A DNA stretch of 64,000 nucleotides from Caballeronia jiangsuensis (GTDB lineage Bacteria > Pseudomonadota > Gammaproteobacteria > Burkholderiales > Burkholderiaceae). Position numbers and translations under genes: made by a program. The stretch covers positions 1-64,000 of the forward strand of contig JFHF01000001.1 in the NCBI GenBank assembly GCA_000648925.1, in the 5' to 3' direction. Under the pieces are notes generated by a model, which had not been told where the DNA came from, did no database searches, and worked only from the letters and a program-made list of their open reading frames with translations. Position 1 is the stretch's first letter, and every line of letters starts with the position of its first letter. Shown one piece after another: positions 9,262 through 17,923 of the stretch.

Positions 9262-9420
9262 AGCGCCCAAAAAAGAACCGCCCAAGCCGGGTGCCAAGGG
9301 CGGTAATCGGAGAGTTGCAACAACATGCGTGTACATGGAACACGCATGTAGAAAGCATACGTTGCACGGCTGTACGCCCAAATCAGAAAACTCCCAATTA
9401 AGAAAAAGCTTAGTTTGTCT
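9262..9420 (-). ncRNA. Candidate small RNA on the minus strand between regA and the chemoreceptor gene
   Basis: The gap between two plus-strand genes contains an intrinsic terminator that only works on the minus strand (9269-9304). Upstream of it on that strand is a strong stem: a perfect 10-base inverted repeat, ACATGCGTGT at 9323-9332 and ACACGCATGT at 9340-9349. It is flanked by TGCAAC/GTTGCA pairing on its outer sides. The region further upstream (about 9385-9430) is AT-rich, as a promoter would be. No open frame with coding character is present. The 5' end is a guess. The stem could instead be a DNA operator. Confidence 0.4.
9269..9304 (-). terminator. Intrinsic terminator acting on the minus strand
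   Basis: ACCGCCC (9277-9283) and GGGCGGT (9298-9304) form a stem. On the minus strand it is followed by a TTCTTTTTT tract (complement of 9269-9277). No minus-strand gene lies upstream of it, which is what suggests a small RNA. Confidence 0.6.
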
Positions 9421-9524
9421 GCTACTGGGCAGCAATCGGCGGATTTCTTTCGACTGTCCTTTCGCGGGACTTTCGTCGATATTTCGACGCTCATCCTCGC
9501 GCCGTTATCTCCTTCATACGCGCT

Positions 9525-9551
9525 CAAGAAAAATGAAACGAGCGCCGTAAA
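9525..9551 (+). promoter_or_regulatory. Weak sigma-28-like site upstream of the chemoreceptor gene
   Basis: CAAG (9525-9528), a 15-base spacer and GCCGTAAA (9544-9551) resemble the TAAA-N15-GCCGATAA consensus with exact spacing but only 2 of 4 and 6 of 8 matching bases. Motility-linked expression would suit a chemoreceptor, but the match is poor. Confidence 0.25.
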
Positions 9552-9629
9552 GCCACTCTGTGCGCAAACCGGAGTTTGCGCCGCGCCGTCCGCGGGCGTC
9601 GTCCGCGGGGCGTGAAAGAGGAGACATCG

Positions 9630-11189
9630 ATGAAATGGTTTGACCGCCTGTCCGTGCTCAGCAAGCTGTTGCTGTCTTTCGCGGTCGTGATCCTGTTCTG
9701 CGCGTGCGTGGGCGTCACCGGCGTGGTTTCGCTCGCGAAGATGAACGGCCTGATCGAGGAAATCGGCCAACGTCATATGGACGGCCTCTATTGGGTCGAG
9801 GAAGTCAACAAGCACAAGCTCAACACGGATCTCGCCGCCGCCAACCTCACATTCGCCGACGACACCGGCAAGGCAAAGCTGAAGGAAGGCATGTCGTCGT
9901 CGCTCGACAGCATGCACCGCGCGTTCGAGCTGATGCGCCCGACGATGCGCTCCGCCGAAGGCATCGCGCTCTACGATACGGCGAGCAAGTCCGTCGCCGC
10001 GTGGGAAGACATCGTGCTGATGCAGATGGGCAGGAAGCCGATGCCGATCGACGTCGATCAGATGGGCCTCATCGCGCGCGCGATCGCCGCGAGCGAAAAG
10101 GCGCGCGATTCGCTGGAACGCCTCGCCGATTTCAAGCGGAAGCGTGCAACCGACGCGCGCCGCGACGCGGCATCGGAATACGAAACGATGCGCATCGTCA
10201 TGCTCGCGCTCGTGTTCGGCGCGATGGTCGCGGGCGCGCTGCTCGCGGTTCTGATCGGACGGCGTCTTTCCGCGCAACTCGGCGGCGAGCCGGCTTACGC
10301 GGCGGACATCGCCGATCGCATCGCGCGCGGCGACCTGTCGACGCGCGTAGACACGCGCCCAGGCGACGAGCGCAGCATGCTCGCGAGCCTCGGCAACATG
10401 AGCACGAAGCTCGCGGATATCGTCGGCGGGATTCGTCATTCGAGCGATTCGATTCTGTTCGCGTCGCGCGAAATCGCGCAGGGCAACACCGATCTGTCGC
10501 AGCGCACCGAAGAACAGGCGGCGTCGCTGGAGGAAACCGCGTCGAGCATGGAGCAGCTCACGCAGACCGTGAAACAGAACGCGAGCAACGCGGACGAGGC
10601 GAGCGGCCTCGCGCGCGGCGCGTCGGACGTGTCGGCGCGCGGCAGCGAACTCGTCGGCGAAGTCGTGGACAACATGCGCGAACTGGCGTCCGGCTCCAAG
10701 CGCATGACGGACATCATCGCCGTGATCGAGGGCATCGCCTTCCAGACCAATATCCTCGCGCTGAACGCCGCCGTGGAAGCGGCGCGCGCCGGCGAGGAAG
10801 GGCGCGGCTTCGCGGTGGTCGCGGGCGAAGTGCGCTCGCTCGCGCAGCGCAGCGCGATGTCGGCGAAGGAAATCAAGGAGCTGATCGAGGCATCGACGGC
10901 GCGCGTGGACAGCGGCGCGGCGCTGGCCGAGCGCGCCGGTGCGACGATGGCCGAAGTCACGCAGGCCGTGCAGCGCGTGACGGACATCATGGCGCAGATT
11001 TCATCGGCGTCGCACGAGCAGAGCGCGGGCATCGAGCAGGTGAACCGGGCCGTCGCGCAGATGGACGAGGTGACGCAGCAGAACGCGGCGCTCGTCGAGC
11101 AGGCCGCCGCCGCCGCGGGCGCGATGGCCGATCAGGCGGAGCAACTGAAGAGCGCGGTCGCGGTTTTCGAACTGGACCGCGGCGTCTGA
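9630..11189 (+). CDS. Methyl-accepting chemotaxis protein
   Basis: A 519-residue chemoreceptor. A transmembrane segment spans about residues 11-33, then a periplasmic four-helix-type ligand domain to about 190. A second transmembrane segment (about 192-210) leads to a HAMP domain and a cytoplasmic signalling domain. The signalling tip is the typical [20 protein letters not shown], flanked by methylation-type helices ([20 protein letters not shown]). The periplasmic ligand is unknown. ATG at 9630 is preceded by GAAAGAGGAGA. The long 470-base upstream gap holds a candidate small RNA and a weak sigma-28-like site. An overlapping frame of similar length is a shadow. Confidence 0.93.
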   Translation: MKWFDRLSVLSKLLLSFAVVILFCACVGVTGVVSLAKMNGLIEEIGQRHMDGLYWVEEVNKHKLNTDLAAANLTFADDTGKAKLKEGMSSSLDSMHRAFELMRPTMRSAEGIALYDTASKSVAAWEDIVLMQMGRKPMPIDVDQMGLIARAIAASEKARDSLERLADFKRKRATDARRDAASEYETMRIVMLALVFGAMVAGALLAVLIGRRLSAQLGGEPAYAADIADRIARGDLSTRVDTRPGDERSMLASLGNMSTKLADIVGGIRHSSDSILFASREIAQGNTDLSQRTEEQAASLEETASSMEQLTQTVKQNASNADEASGLARGASDVSARGSELVGEVVDNMRELASGSKRMTDIIAVIEGIAFQTNILALNAAVEAARAGEEGRGFAVVAGEVRSLAQRSAMSAKEIKELIEASTARVDSGAALAERAGATMAEVTQAVQRVTDIMAQISSASHEQSAGIEQVNRAVAQMDEVTQQNAALVEQAAAAAGAMADQAEQLKSAVAVFELDRGV

Positions 11190-11350
11190 CGCGGCGGGCA
11201 GGCGTGACACGTCGCGGGCATGCGACGGCCAAACGGTCGTAATATCGGCTCGCTTGCCACCCGAGAGCCCGCTCCGTACACTCGCGCCTGATTTTTCAGA
11301 TCAAGCGCGCCGCACGGACGGCGCCTCACCGCCGAGAAGGAGCCCCGCCG

Positions 11351-12652
11351 ATGTCCGATTCCTATTTCCCGCGCTGGCCAGTCCAGACGGATGCTCAGGA
11401 GGGGCGCATCGTCGCGCCCGACGAGCGGCTCGCCTGGCCGCAGATGATCGCGATGGGCATTCAGCACGTCGTCGCGATGTTCGGCTCGACCGTGCTCGCG
11501 CCGCTCCTGATGGGCTTCGATCCCAATCTGTGCATCTTCATGTCGGGCATCGGCACGCTGTTGTTCTTCGTGCTGGTCGGCGGGCGCGTGCCGAGCTATC
11601 TCGGTTCGAGTTTCGCGTTCATCGGCCTCGTGATCGCCGTGACGGGCTACGGCGGTCATGGCCCGAACATGAACATTCCGGTCGCGCTCGGCGGGATCAT
11701 CGCGTGTGGGGTGGCTTACACGATCATCGGCCTGATCGTCGCGGCGGTCGGCACGAAGTGGATCGAAGCGCTGATGCCGCCGGTCGTCACGGGCGCGATC
11801 GTCTGCGTGATCGGACTGAATCTCGCGCCGATCGCGGTGAAAGGCGTGATGGGCAGCAGCTTCGAATCGTGGATGGCGCTCGTCACCGTGCTGTGCGTGG
11901 GCGGCGTCGCGGTGTTCGCGCGCGGCATGGCGCAGCGCCTGCTGATCCTGATCGGCCTTGCGATCGCGTACGTCATCTATGCCGTGCTGACCAATGGCAT
12001 GGGCATGGGCAAGCCGATCGATTTTTCGATCGTCGCGAACGCCGCGTGGTTCGGCATGCCGCACTTCACCGCGCCCGTGTTCGAAGCCCCGGCGATGACG
12101 CTGATCGCGCCGGTCGCGATCATTCTCGTCGCGGAGAATCTCGGGCACATCAAGGCCGTCGGCGCGATGACGGGCAAGAGCCTCGACAAGTACATCGGCC
12201 GCGCGTTCATCGGCGACGGGCTGGCGACGATCGTCTCCGGTTTCGCCGGCGGCACCGGCGTGACGACGTATGCCGAGAACATCGGCGTGATGGCCGTCAC
12301 GAAGATCTATTCGACGCTCGTGTTCGTGATCGCGGCGCTGTTCGCGATCGTGCTCGGGTTTTCGCCGAAGTTCGGCGCGGTGATCCAGACGATTCCGGGG
12401 CCGGTTCTGGGCGGCGTTTCGATCGTCGTGTTCGGCCTGATCGCGGTGACCGGCGCGCGCATCTGGGTCGTCAACAAGGTGAACTTCTCGGATAACCGCA
12501 ATCTGATTGTCGCGGCCGTCACGCTCGTGCTCGGCACCGGGGATTTCACGCTGAAGCTCGGCGGGTTCGCGCTCGGCGGCATCGGGACGGCTACGTTCGG
12601 CGCGATCATCTTTTATGCGCTGTTGCGACGGCGCGGCGGCGGCGTCATCTGA
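11351..12652 (+). CDS. NCS2-family nucleobase permease (uracil/xanthine type)
   Basis: A 433-residue inner-membrane transporter with about 14 membrane segments. It carries NCS2 signatures: the QHVVAMFGSTVLAPLLMGFD block near the N-terminus, AENLGHIKAV with the key Glu in segment 8, and GFAGGTGVTTYAENIGVMA in segment 10. These permeases import uracil, thymine or xanthine with protons. The resemblance to RutG/UraA-type pyrimidine permeases is the best guess, not proven. A GAAGGAG ribosome site precedes ATG. It is a single-gene unit closed by a strong terminator. Confidence 0.88.
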   Translation: MSDSYFPRWPVQTDAQEGRIVAPDERLAWPQMIAMGIQHVVAMFGSTVLAPLLMGFDPNLCIFMSGIGTLLFFVLVGGRVPSYLGSSFAFIGLVIAVTGYGGHGPNMNIPVALGGIIACGVAYTIIGLIVAAVGTKWIEALMPPVVTGAIVCVIGLNLAPIAVKGVMGSSFESWMALVTVLCVGGVAVFARGMAQRLLILIGLAIAYVIYAVLTNGMGMGKPIDFSIVANAAWFGMPHFTAPVFEAPAMTLIAPVAIILVAENLGHIKAVGAMTGKSLDKYIGRAFIGDGLATIVSGFAGGTGVTTYAENIGVMAVTKIYSTLVFVIAALFAIVLGFSPKFGAVIQTIPGPVLGGVSIVVFGLIAVTGARIWVVNKVNFSDNRNLIVAAVTLVLGTGDFTLKLGGFALGGIGTATFGAIIFYALLRRRGGGVI

Positions 12653-12662
12653 TGCTCACACT

Positions 12663-12695
12663 CACGCGCGCCTCCCGGCGCGCGTGATGCTTTTA
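12663..12695 (+). terminator. Intrinsic terminator after the nucleobase permease
   Basis: Perfect 10-base stem CACGCGCGCC (12663-12672) / GGCGCGCGTG (12677-12686) with a TCCC loop, followed by ATGCTTTTA. Confidence 0.8.
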
Positions 12696-12840
12696 GGCAG
12701 GCATATTTGCTTCGTTCTGTATTTATCAGACACCTTCAGAATTATCGGCTGTTGCGCCAATAAGTCGCTCGCTAACATCGGCTGTCATCCATGGCGAAGA
12801 ATGCAGTTTTCCTTTAGAGCGCTGTGGTAATTAGTTCGGA

Positions 12841-14505
12841 ATGCGAATAATGATAAACAGATTGAAACGTATCCAGAAGTCTGATTCGGCTGATTTGCCG
12901 AAGGCTGCACCAGGGCGCGGCAAGGCTTCGTCGAGACGGCAGCGCACGCCGGGCGTTCCGCGCATCTTGGCGATGCTTCTCTCCGTGACGGGTCTGGTCT
13001 TCGCCGGCGATGGTTTCGCGCAGGCGGTGGTCAACGGAAACGGTGCGGGCGCCACAAGCCTGTCAGGTATCGTCAATAACGGCATTGCATTGGGAGTCAA
13101 CGCACGCGCCGACGCGACCGCTCTCAGCAATGCGTCGCCGATCGCAATCGGCGAGGGCGCCAACGCCACCGGCGTGGGCTCGCAAGTGGCAATCGGCGAA
13201 GGCGCGGCAGCTCATGGCGAAAACGCGATCGCGATTGGCGGAGGGCAGGACGGCGCTTCGGGCGCCAACGCCTCAGGTAATTACGCGCTGGCATTCGGAG
13301 CGAATGCGCAGGCGCTCAACGCCAACGACGTCGCGCTCGGTTCCGGAAGCGTGACGGCTGCCGCGGTGGGCACCTCGTCGGTGAACATCAACGGCGTGAG
13401 CTACGACTTCAAGGGCACGGCTCCGACCAGCACCGTCAGCATCGGTAGCGACGGCGCCGAGCGCACCTTGACCAACGTCGCCGCTGGCCGCATCGACGCG
13501 AACAGCACCGACGCCGTGAACGGCTCGCAATTGAACGCGACCAATCTGGCATTGGAGGCCCAAGGCGCCAAAGTGAACGCGTTCGGCAGCGGCGCGGCGC
13601 AGGCGTTGGGCGGCGGCGCGCAATTCAATCCGGCGGACGGTACGTTCAGCGCGCCGACCTACAACGTCTACGGGCAGCCGCAGTCGAACGTCGGCGACGC
13701 GTTCGCCGCGTTGCAGAATCTCGCGCCCCTGCAATTCTCCACTGCCGCTGCACCCACAGTCGGCCTCGGCGCCAATGGCCAGCCGATGTCGAACGACGTC
13801 ACGCTGGTTGGACCGATGGCCGGCGCCGTCACGCTGCACAACGTAGCGGCCGGCGTCGATCTGACCGACGCGGTCAACGTCGGGCAACTGAACGGCGCGA
13901 TCAGCGCGGCGGTCTTCAACGTGAGTCCCAGCGGCGCGGTTTGGGCGACAGGCAATCCGGACACGTATGCCGTTCCGGTCGCCACCGGCGCCAACGCCAC
14001 GGCGATCGGCAGCGGTGCGGTTGCGTCCGGCCAGTCCAGCACGGCGATCGGCAACGGCGCGGTGGCAAACGCGGATAGCTCGGTCGCACTGGGCGCGAAC
14101 TCGGTCGCGAACGAGGCCAACACGGTTTCCGTCGGCGCGGCGGGCAGCGAACGCCGCGTGACGAATGTTGCGCCAGCCGTGAACGGGACCGATGCCGTTA
14201 ACCTGAACCAGATGAACGCGGGCCTCGGCAATCTGCAGAATCAGGTGAGGGATAACCTGAAGAAGTCATACGGCGGCACCGCTGCCGCCATCGCCATTTC
14301 GGGACTGCACTACGACGATCGACCCGGAAAAATCTCCGCCGCGGTGGCGACGGGCTACTACCACAACCAGATGGGCCTCGCGATGGGCGTGGGCGGCACC
14401 TCGGAGGATGGCCGTTGGCGCGTGAATGGCGGCCTGACGCTGGCGCCTACGTTGTCGTCGCCGGATTTCGGCGCGGTCGTCGGCATGACGCATACGTTCA
14501 ACTGA
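12841..14505 (+). CDS. Trimeric autotransporter adhesin (YadA-like)
   Basis: Up to 554 residues. A basic N-terminus and hydrophobic segment ending GDGFAQA (about residue 62) form a long signal peptide. The passenger has head repeats of the AIGxxAxAxGxxSxAIG type (about 95-175 and 385-425). Collar/neck motifs follow: LTNVAAGRIDANSTDAVNGS, LHNVAAGVDLTDAVNVGQ and VTNVAPAVNGTDAVNLNQ. The C-terminal 80 residues form the YadA membrane anchor ending THTFN. Such proteins trimerise in the outer membrane and mediate adhesion. It is compact, with only two head blocks. ATG at 12850 has better spacing from an upstream GGA and may be the true start. Confidence 0.9.
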   Translation: MRIMINRLKRIQKSDSADLPKAAPGRGKASSRRQRTPGVPRILAMLLSVTGLVFAGDGFAQAVVNGNGAGATSLSGIVNNGIALGVNARADATALSNASPIAIGEGANATGVGSQVAIGEGAAAHGENAIAIGGGQDGASGANASGNYALAFGANAQALNANDVALGSGSVTAAAVGTSSVNINGVSYDFKGTAPTSTVSIGSDGAERTLTNVAAGRIDANSTDAVNGSQLNATNLALEAQGAKVNAFGSGAAQALGGGAQFNPADGTFSAPTYNVYGQPQSNVGDAFAALQNLAPLQFSTAAAPTVGLGANGQPMSNDVTLVGPMAGAVTLHNVAAGVDLTDAVNVGQLNGAISAAVFNVSPSGAVWATGNPDTYAVPVATGANATAIGSGAVASGQSSTAIGNGAVANADSSVALGANSVANEANTVSVGAAGSERRVTNVAPAVNGTDAVNLNQMNAGLGNLQNQVRDNLKKSYGGTAAAIAISGLHYDDRPGKISAAVATGYYHNQMGLAMGVGGTSEDGRWRVNGGLTLAPTLSSPDFGAVVGMTHTFN

Positions 14506-14568
14506 ACGTAGCCAGCGCCTGAGAGCCGGACGCGTCTTCGATCGATGCGTCCGGCAGTTGCACGCGCG

Positions 14569-16218
14569 TCACGCGCCCGTCCCCCGCTTGCGGTTGACGA
14601 TCGCCGTCTCCGACAAATCGATTTCCCGCATCAGCTTGTTCAGCGTCTCGTCGTTGATCTCCTGCAGAGACCGCAGTCGCAACAATTCCGCGCGCTCGGC
14701 CCTCAGCGCCGCCATCTTGAGCCGCGTCTCCACCAGTTCGCTCTTCTTCGCCGCCACGCGCGGCGCTTCTTCGTCGCCGAGCGATTCCAGCCGTCGGCGA
14801 TACATGCCCATCACGCGCGCGGTCGAATCGGCGCAGCGCGCGGAACCGGCTTCATCCATCTGCTCGATGAGCTCGTCGTGCGTATCGTCGATCGCGCGGA
14901 TCGCCGCCTGCGCCGCGCGGCGGCGCGCCATGCGCTCCTCCGCCGCGTGCGGATTCTTCTCGCGCTCGATGCCGCGCAGCATCAGCGGCAAGCCCACGAC
15001 AGCGATGAGCAGCGACACCAGAATCACCGCCGACGCGATGAAAATGGCCAGGTCGCGCCCTTCGAGCGTCACGGGCAGCGACAGCACGCCCGCGAGCGTC
15101 ACGGCGCCGCGCACGCCGCCGATCGTCGTCAGCGCGAGCGTGCGAAAACCGGGCGCGGCGCTGTCGATGCCGCGTTTCGCCGTCTTGCGCGCCGCGACCC
15201 AGCGCAGCGAATACACCCAGACGAATCGCAGCGAATAGAGCGCGACCAGCGTCGCGACCACGTAGCCGATCAGGAGGCCCACTTGCGCGTCGCTGTCGTG
15301 ATGCGCCTCGATCAGCGCCTGCCCGAGGATGTGCGGAAACTGCAACCCGAGCAGGATGAACACCATGCCGTTGAAGACGAATTCGATCATCGTCCAGGTG
15401 CTCGTCATGCGCACGCGCACCGCGCTCGGAATGCCTTCGCGCAGGCTCTGGATGTTCATCATCATGCCGGCCGACACCGCCGCCAGAATGCCCGAGCAGC
15501 CGACGTGCTCGGCCATGACATACGCCGCGAACGGAATCAGGAGCGTGAGGATCACGCCCGCGGCCGGGTCGTCGTCCTCGGAAAACTTCAGGAGACGCGA
15601 CGGAATCTCGGTCAGCGCCCAACTGATCGCCGCGCCGATCGCGATCCCGCCCGCCGCGATGATGAAAAAGCTGATCGTCGCGTCGCGCAGCGAGAACACG
15701 CCCGTCAGCGCGGCCGCGATCGCGAACTTCAGCGCGACGAGGCCCGACGCGTCGTTCATCAGCGCTTCGCCTTCGAGGATATGCATCAGGTTCGCCGGAA
15801 TCCGGTTGCGTCCGGCGATGCCGGTCAACGCGACGGCGTCGGTCGGCGAGAGCACGGCGGCGAGCGCGAACGCGATGGGCAGCGGCATCGTCGGAATCAT
15901 TGCGTGCAGGAAGTAGCCGAGCAGGCCGACGGTGATGAACACGAGGCCGAGCGCGAGCATCAGGATCGCGCGCCGCTGCATGTAGAGCTCGCGCTTCGGA
16001 ATGCGCCAGCCGTCCGCGAACAGCAGCGGCGGAATGAAGAGCAGCATGAAAAGCTCGGGATCGAACGTGACGTGCAGCGCGAAGCCCGGCCACGCGAGGC
16101 ATGCGCCGAGCGCGATCTGGATGAGCGGCAGCGGCAACTTGACAGGAAGCAGGCTCAGGCCGAATCCCGACAGCGCCACGACCAGCAGAAGAATGAGGAC
16201 GGTAAAGACGATTTCCAT
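14569..16218 (-). CDS. Na+/H+ antiporter, CPA1 (NhaP-like) family
   Basis: A 549-residue inner-membrane protein with about 12 hydrophobic segments in the first 400 residues and a hydrophilic C-terminal tail. CPA1 landmarks include FIPPLLFADGWRI, LAAVLSPTDAVALTGI, and LEGEALMNDASGLVALKFA, which carries the ND pair at the ion site. The tail (about 430-549) is rich in charged residues and predicted helical, probably regulatory. It should exchange Na+ (or K+) for protons. I chose ATG at 16218 because the membrane protein starts there; 60 further in-frame codons upstream look non-coding. An equally long antisense frame is a shadow. Confidence 0.9.
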   Translation of the reverse strand: MEIVFTVLILLLVVALSGFGLSLLPVKLPLPLIQIALGACLAWPGFALHVTFDPELFMLLFIPPLLFADGWRIPKRELYMQRRAILMLALGLVFITVGLLGYFLHAMIPTMPLPIAFALAAVLSPTDAVALTGIAGRNRIPANLMHILEGEALMNDASGLVALKFAIAAALTGVFSLRDATISFFIIAAGGIAIGAAISWALTEIPSRLLKFSEDDDPAAGVILTLLIPFAAYVMAEHVGCSGILAAVSAGMMMNIQSLREGIPSAVRVRMTSTWTMIEFVFNGMVFILLGLQFPHILGQALIEAHHDSDAQVGLLIGYVVATLVALYSLRFVWVYSLRWVAARKTAKRGIDSAAPGFRTLALTTIGGVRGAVTLAGVLSLPVTLEGRDLAIFIASAVILVSLLIAVVGLPLMLRGIEREKNPHAAEERMARRRAAQAAIRAIDDTHDELIEQMDEAGSARCADSTARVMGMYRRRLESLGDEEAPRVAAKKSELVETRLKMAALRAERAELLRLRSLQEINDETLNKLMREIDLSETAIVNRKRGTGA

Positions 16219-16603
16219 GTGTGCGCTACTGCACGACGCGCGCGAGCGGCCGGCGCACGCGGCGTCTAGCATTGATTCGATGAGCCGAAAGTTTAGCCTC
16301 TGCAGGCGATATGGGCAGCGGCGGTGGCCTTCGGTTTTCGCACCGAGACGGTGCGCGTGCACAGAAAATCGCCTGTTGGCGGTGCATGTGGCGGGCAAAC
16401 CATCGACGAATCGACCCGCGCGCTGCGCATGGAGCTTGCTTTAACGAAGGCCACGGGACACTGAGACTCCCGACGAGATCATCGAGGGCTGTTCTTATGA
16501 CAACGGTATGGGACGGGCCCGGCGCGGGTCCGGTGGCACGGATGACGCAAGGCAGGCGCAGGTCGACCGCGCATCGCCGGGACATGGAGGCGAGAGGATC
16601 GGC

Positions 16604-17923
16604 ATGGTGATCGCAAACCCCGAGAAAGCGACGGTTTCCGCGCGCAGCTTCGAGCTCGGCGTGACATCGGGCTTCGACCGCTATTCGGTCGAGCATGGCG
16701 AGTTGACGCTTTCGAGCGTCTTCCAGCCGGTGTTCAGTCTGTCGCACATGCGCGCGGTCGGCTACGAGGGCCTGTTGCGCGCGCACGATGCGCTCGACCG
16801 GCCTGTGTCGCCGCTCGATGTGTTCGGGCAGGCATCGCGCGTCGGCGAAGCATTGCTGATCGACCGGCTCGCGCAGGCGCTGCATCTCGAGAACTTCAAG
16901 ATGCTCGGCGCGCAGACCGAATGGCTCTTTCTCAACGTGCATCCCGGCGCGCTGATCGAGCCGTACCACGCGGCGGCGCTGCTCGCGAATCTCAAGCGCC
17001 TCAATATCGAGCCGCGCCGCGTCGTGCTCGAAGTGCTCGAACAAAGCGCGGAAGATGTCGAGCGGCTCGCGCTCGCGGTGCAGCAGTTCCGCGATCACGG
17101 CTTTCTCATCGCGCTCGACGATTTCGGCGCCGGGCACACGAACATCGAGCGTATCTGGCAGCTCGATCCGGACATCGTCAAACTCGATCGCGTGATGCTC
17201 TCGCACGCCGGCCACAACGTGCATGCGCCGCTGTCGGCGCGCTCGCTCAAGCAGCGGCGGAACATGGAGGCAGTGTTGTCAGGCATCGTGTCGCTGCTGC
17301 ACGAAGCGGGCAAGCTCGTGCTGATCGAGGGCGTCGAGACCGAGCACGAAGCGCAACTCGCGCTCGCGAGCGGCGCGGACTTCGTGCAGGGATTTTTCTT
17401 CGCGCGGCCGCATCCGGGGCTCGCAGACAGCGCGCACGCGCAAACCGTGATCGGCGAGCTCACCGAGCGCTACCGCTTGCAGACCGAAGCGCGCGAGCGG
17501 CGTGTCGCGACGCGTCTCCAGCCGTACATCCGCGCGTTCGAGCGCGCCGCCGAGCGGCTCGCGGCGGGCGAGCCGCTCGAAGAAGTGTGCTGGAACTTCC
17601 TCGCGCTCGACAACGCCGCGCGCTGCTTCCTGCTCGATCAGAACGGCAAACAGGCGGGCCGCAACGTCGTGCTGCGCGCGGATCGCGCCGCGCACGAGGC
17701 GCGTTTCCTGCCGCTCATCGACGCGCAGGGCGCGAACTGGCTGCGCCGCCCGTACTTCCGGGCGGCGCTCGGCGACCCCGAGCGCGTGCATGTGACGAAG
17801 CCGTATCTGTCGATCAACGAGGCGATGCCGTGCGTCACGCTGTCGGTGGAGACGCGCTCGCAAGGCAAGCGCTGCGTGTTGTGCGGCGACGTCGACTGGT
17901 TGCCCGACGACGACATCGAATAA
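16604..17923 (+). CDS. EAL-domain cyclic-di-GMP phosphodiesterase
   Basis: A 439-residue cytosolic protein. The EAL domain (about 25-270) keeps the residues expected for catalysis: Glu in the YEGLLR variant of the EAL motif, Asn in NVHPG, Glu in LEVLEQ, the DDFGAG pair, Lys in VKLDR, Glu in EGVETEHE and Gln in QGFFFARP. It probably hydrolyses c-di-GMP. The C-terminal part (about 300-439) resembles the small-molecule-sensing domain found after EAL in YkuI-like proteins, with several Cys near its end. There is no membrane segment. ATG at 16604 follows GAGAGGAT; the upstream in-frame stretch is not used. Confidence 0.87.
   Translation: MVIANPEKATVSARSFELGVTSGFDRYSVEHGELTLSSVFQPVFSLSHMRAVGYEGLLRAHDALDRPVSPLDVFGQASRVGEALLIDRLAQALHLENFKMLGAQTEWLFLNVHPGALIEPYHAAALLANLKRLNIEPRRVVLEVLEQSAEDVERLALAVQQFRDHGFLIALDDFGAGHTNIERIWQLDPDIVKLDRVMLSHAGHNVHAPLSARSLKQRRNMEAVLSGIVSLLHEAGKLVLIEGVETEHEAQLALASGADFVQGFFFARPHPGLADSAHAQTVIGELTERYRLQTEARERRVATRLQPYIRAFERAAERLAAGEPLEEVCWNFLALDNAARCFLLDQNGKQAGRNVVLRADRAAHEARFLPLIDAQGANWLRRPYFRAALGDPERVHVTKPYLSINEAMPCVTLSVETRSQGKRCVLCGDVDWLPDDDIE

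Noticed and set aside
9525..9551. Sigma-28 promoter for the chemoreceptor as a firm call
   Set aside because: Spacing is right but only 8 of 12 consensus bases match, so it is kept only as a low-confidence feature.
9206..9615. Short plus-strand frames between regA and the chemoreceptor
   Set aside because: They cross the terminator and hairpin region, lack ribosome sites and have no coherent composition.
9704..11242. Long alternative frame over the chemoreceptor
   Set aside because: Arg/Gly/Ala-rich shadow; the other frame has HAMP and signalling-tip motifs.
11254..12495. Second long plus-strand frame over the nucleobase permease
   Set aside because: Arg/Asp-rich with no membrane segments; the frame giving the NCS2 motifs is the real one.
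14545..16269. 574-codon open frame on the plus strand opposite the Na+/H+ antiporter
   Set aside because: The product is Arg/His/Gln-rich without any domain, a typical antisense shadow of a GC-rich gene; the minus-strand product is a clear CPA1 antiporter.
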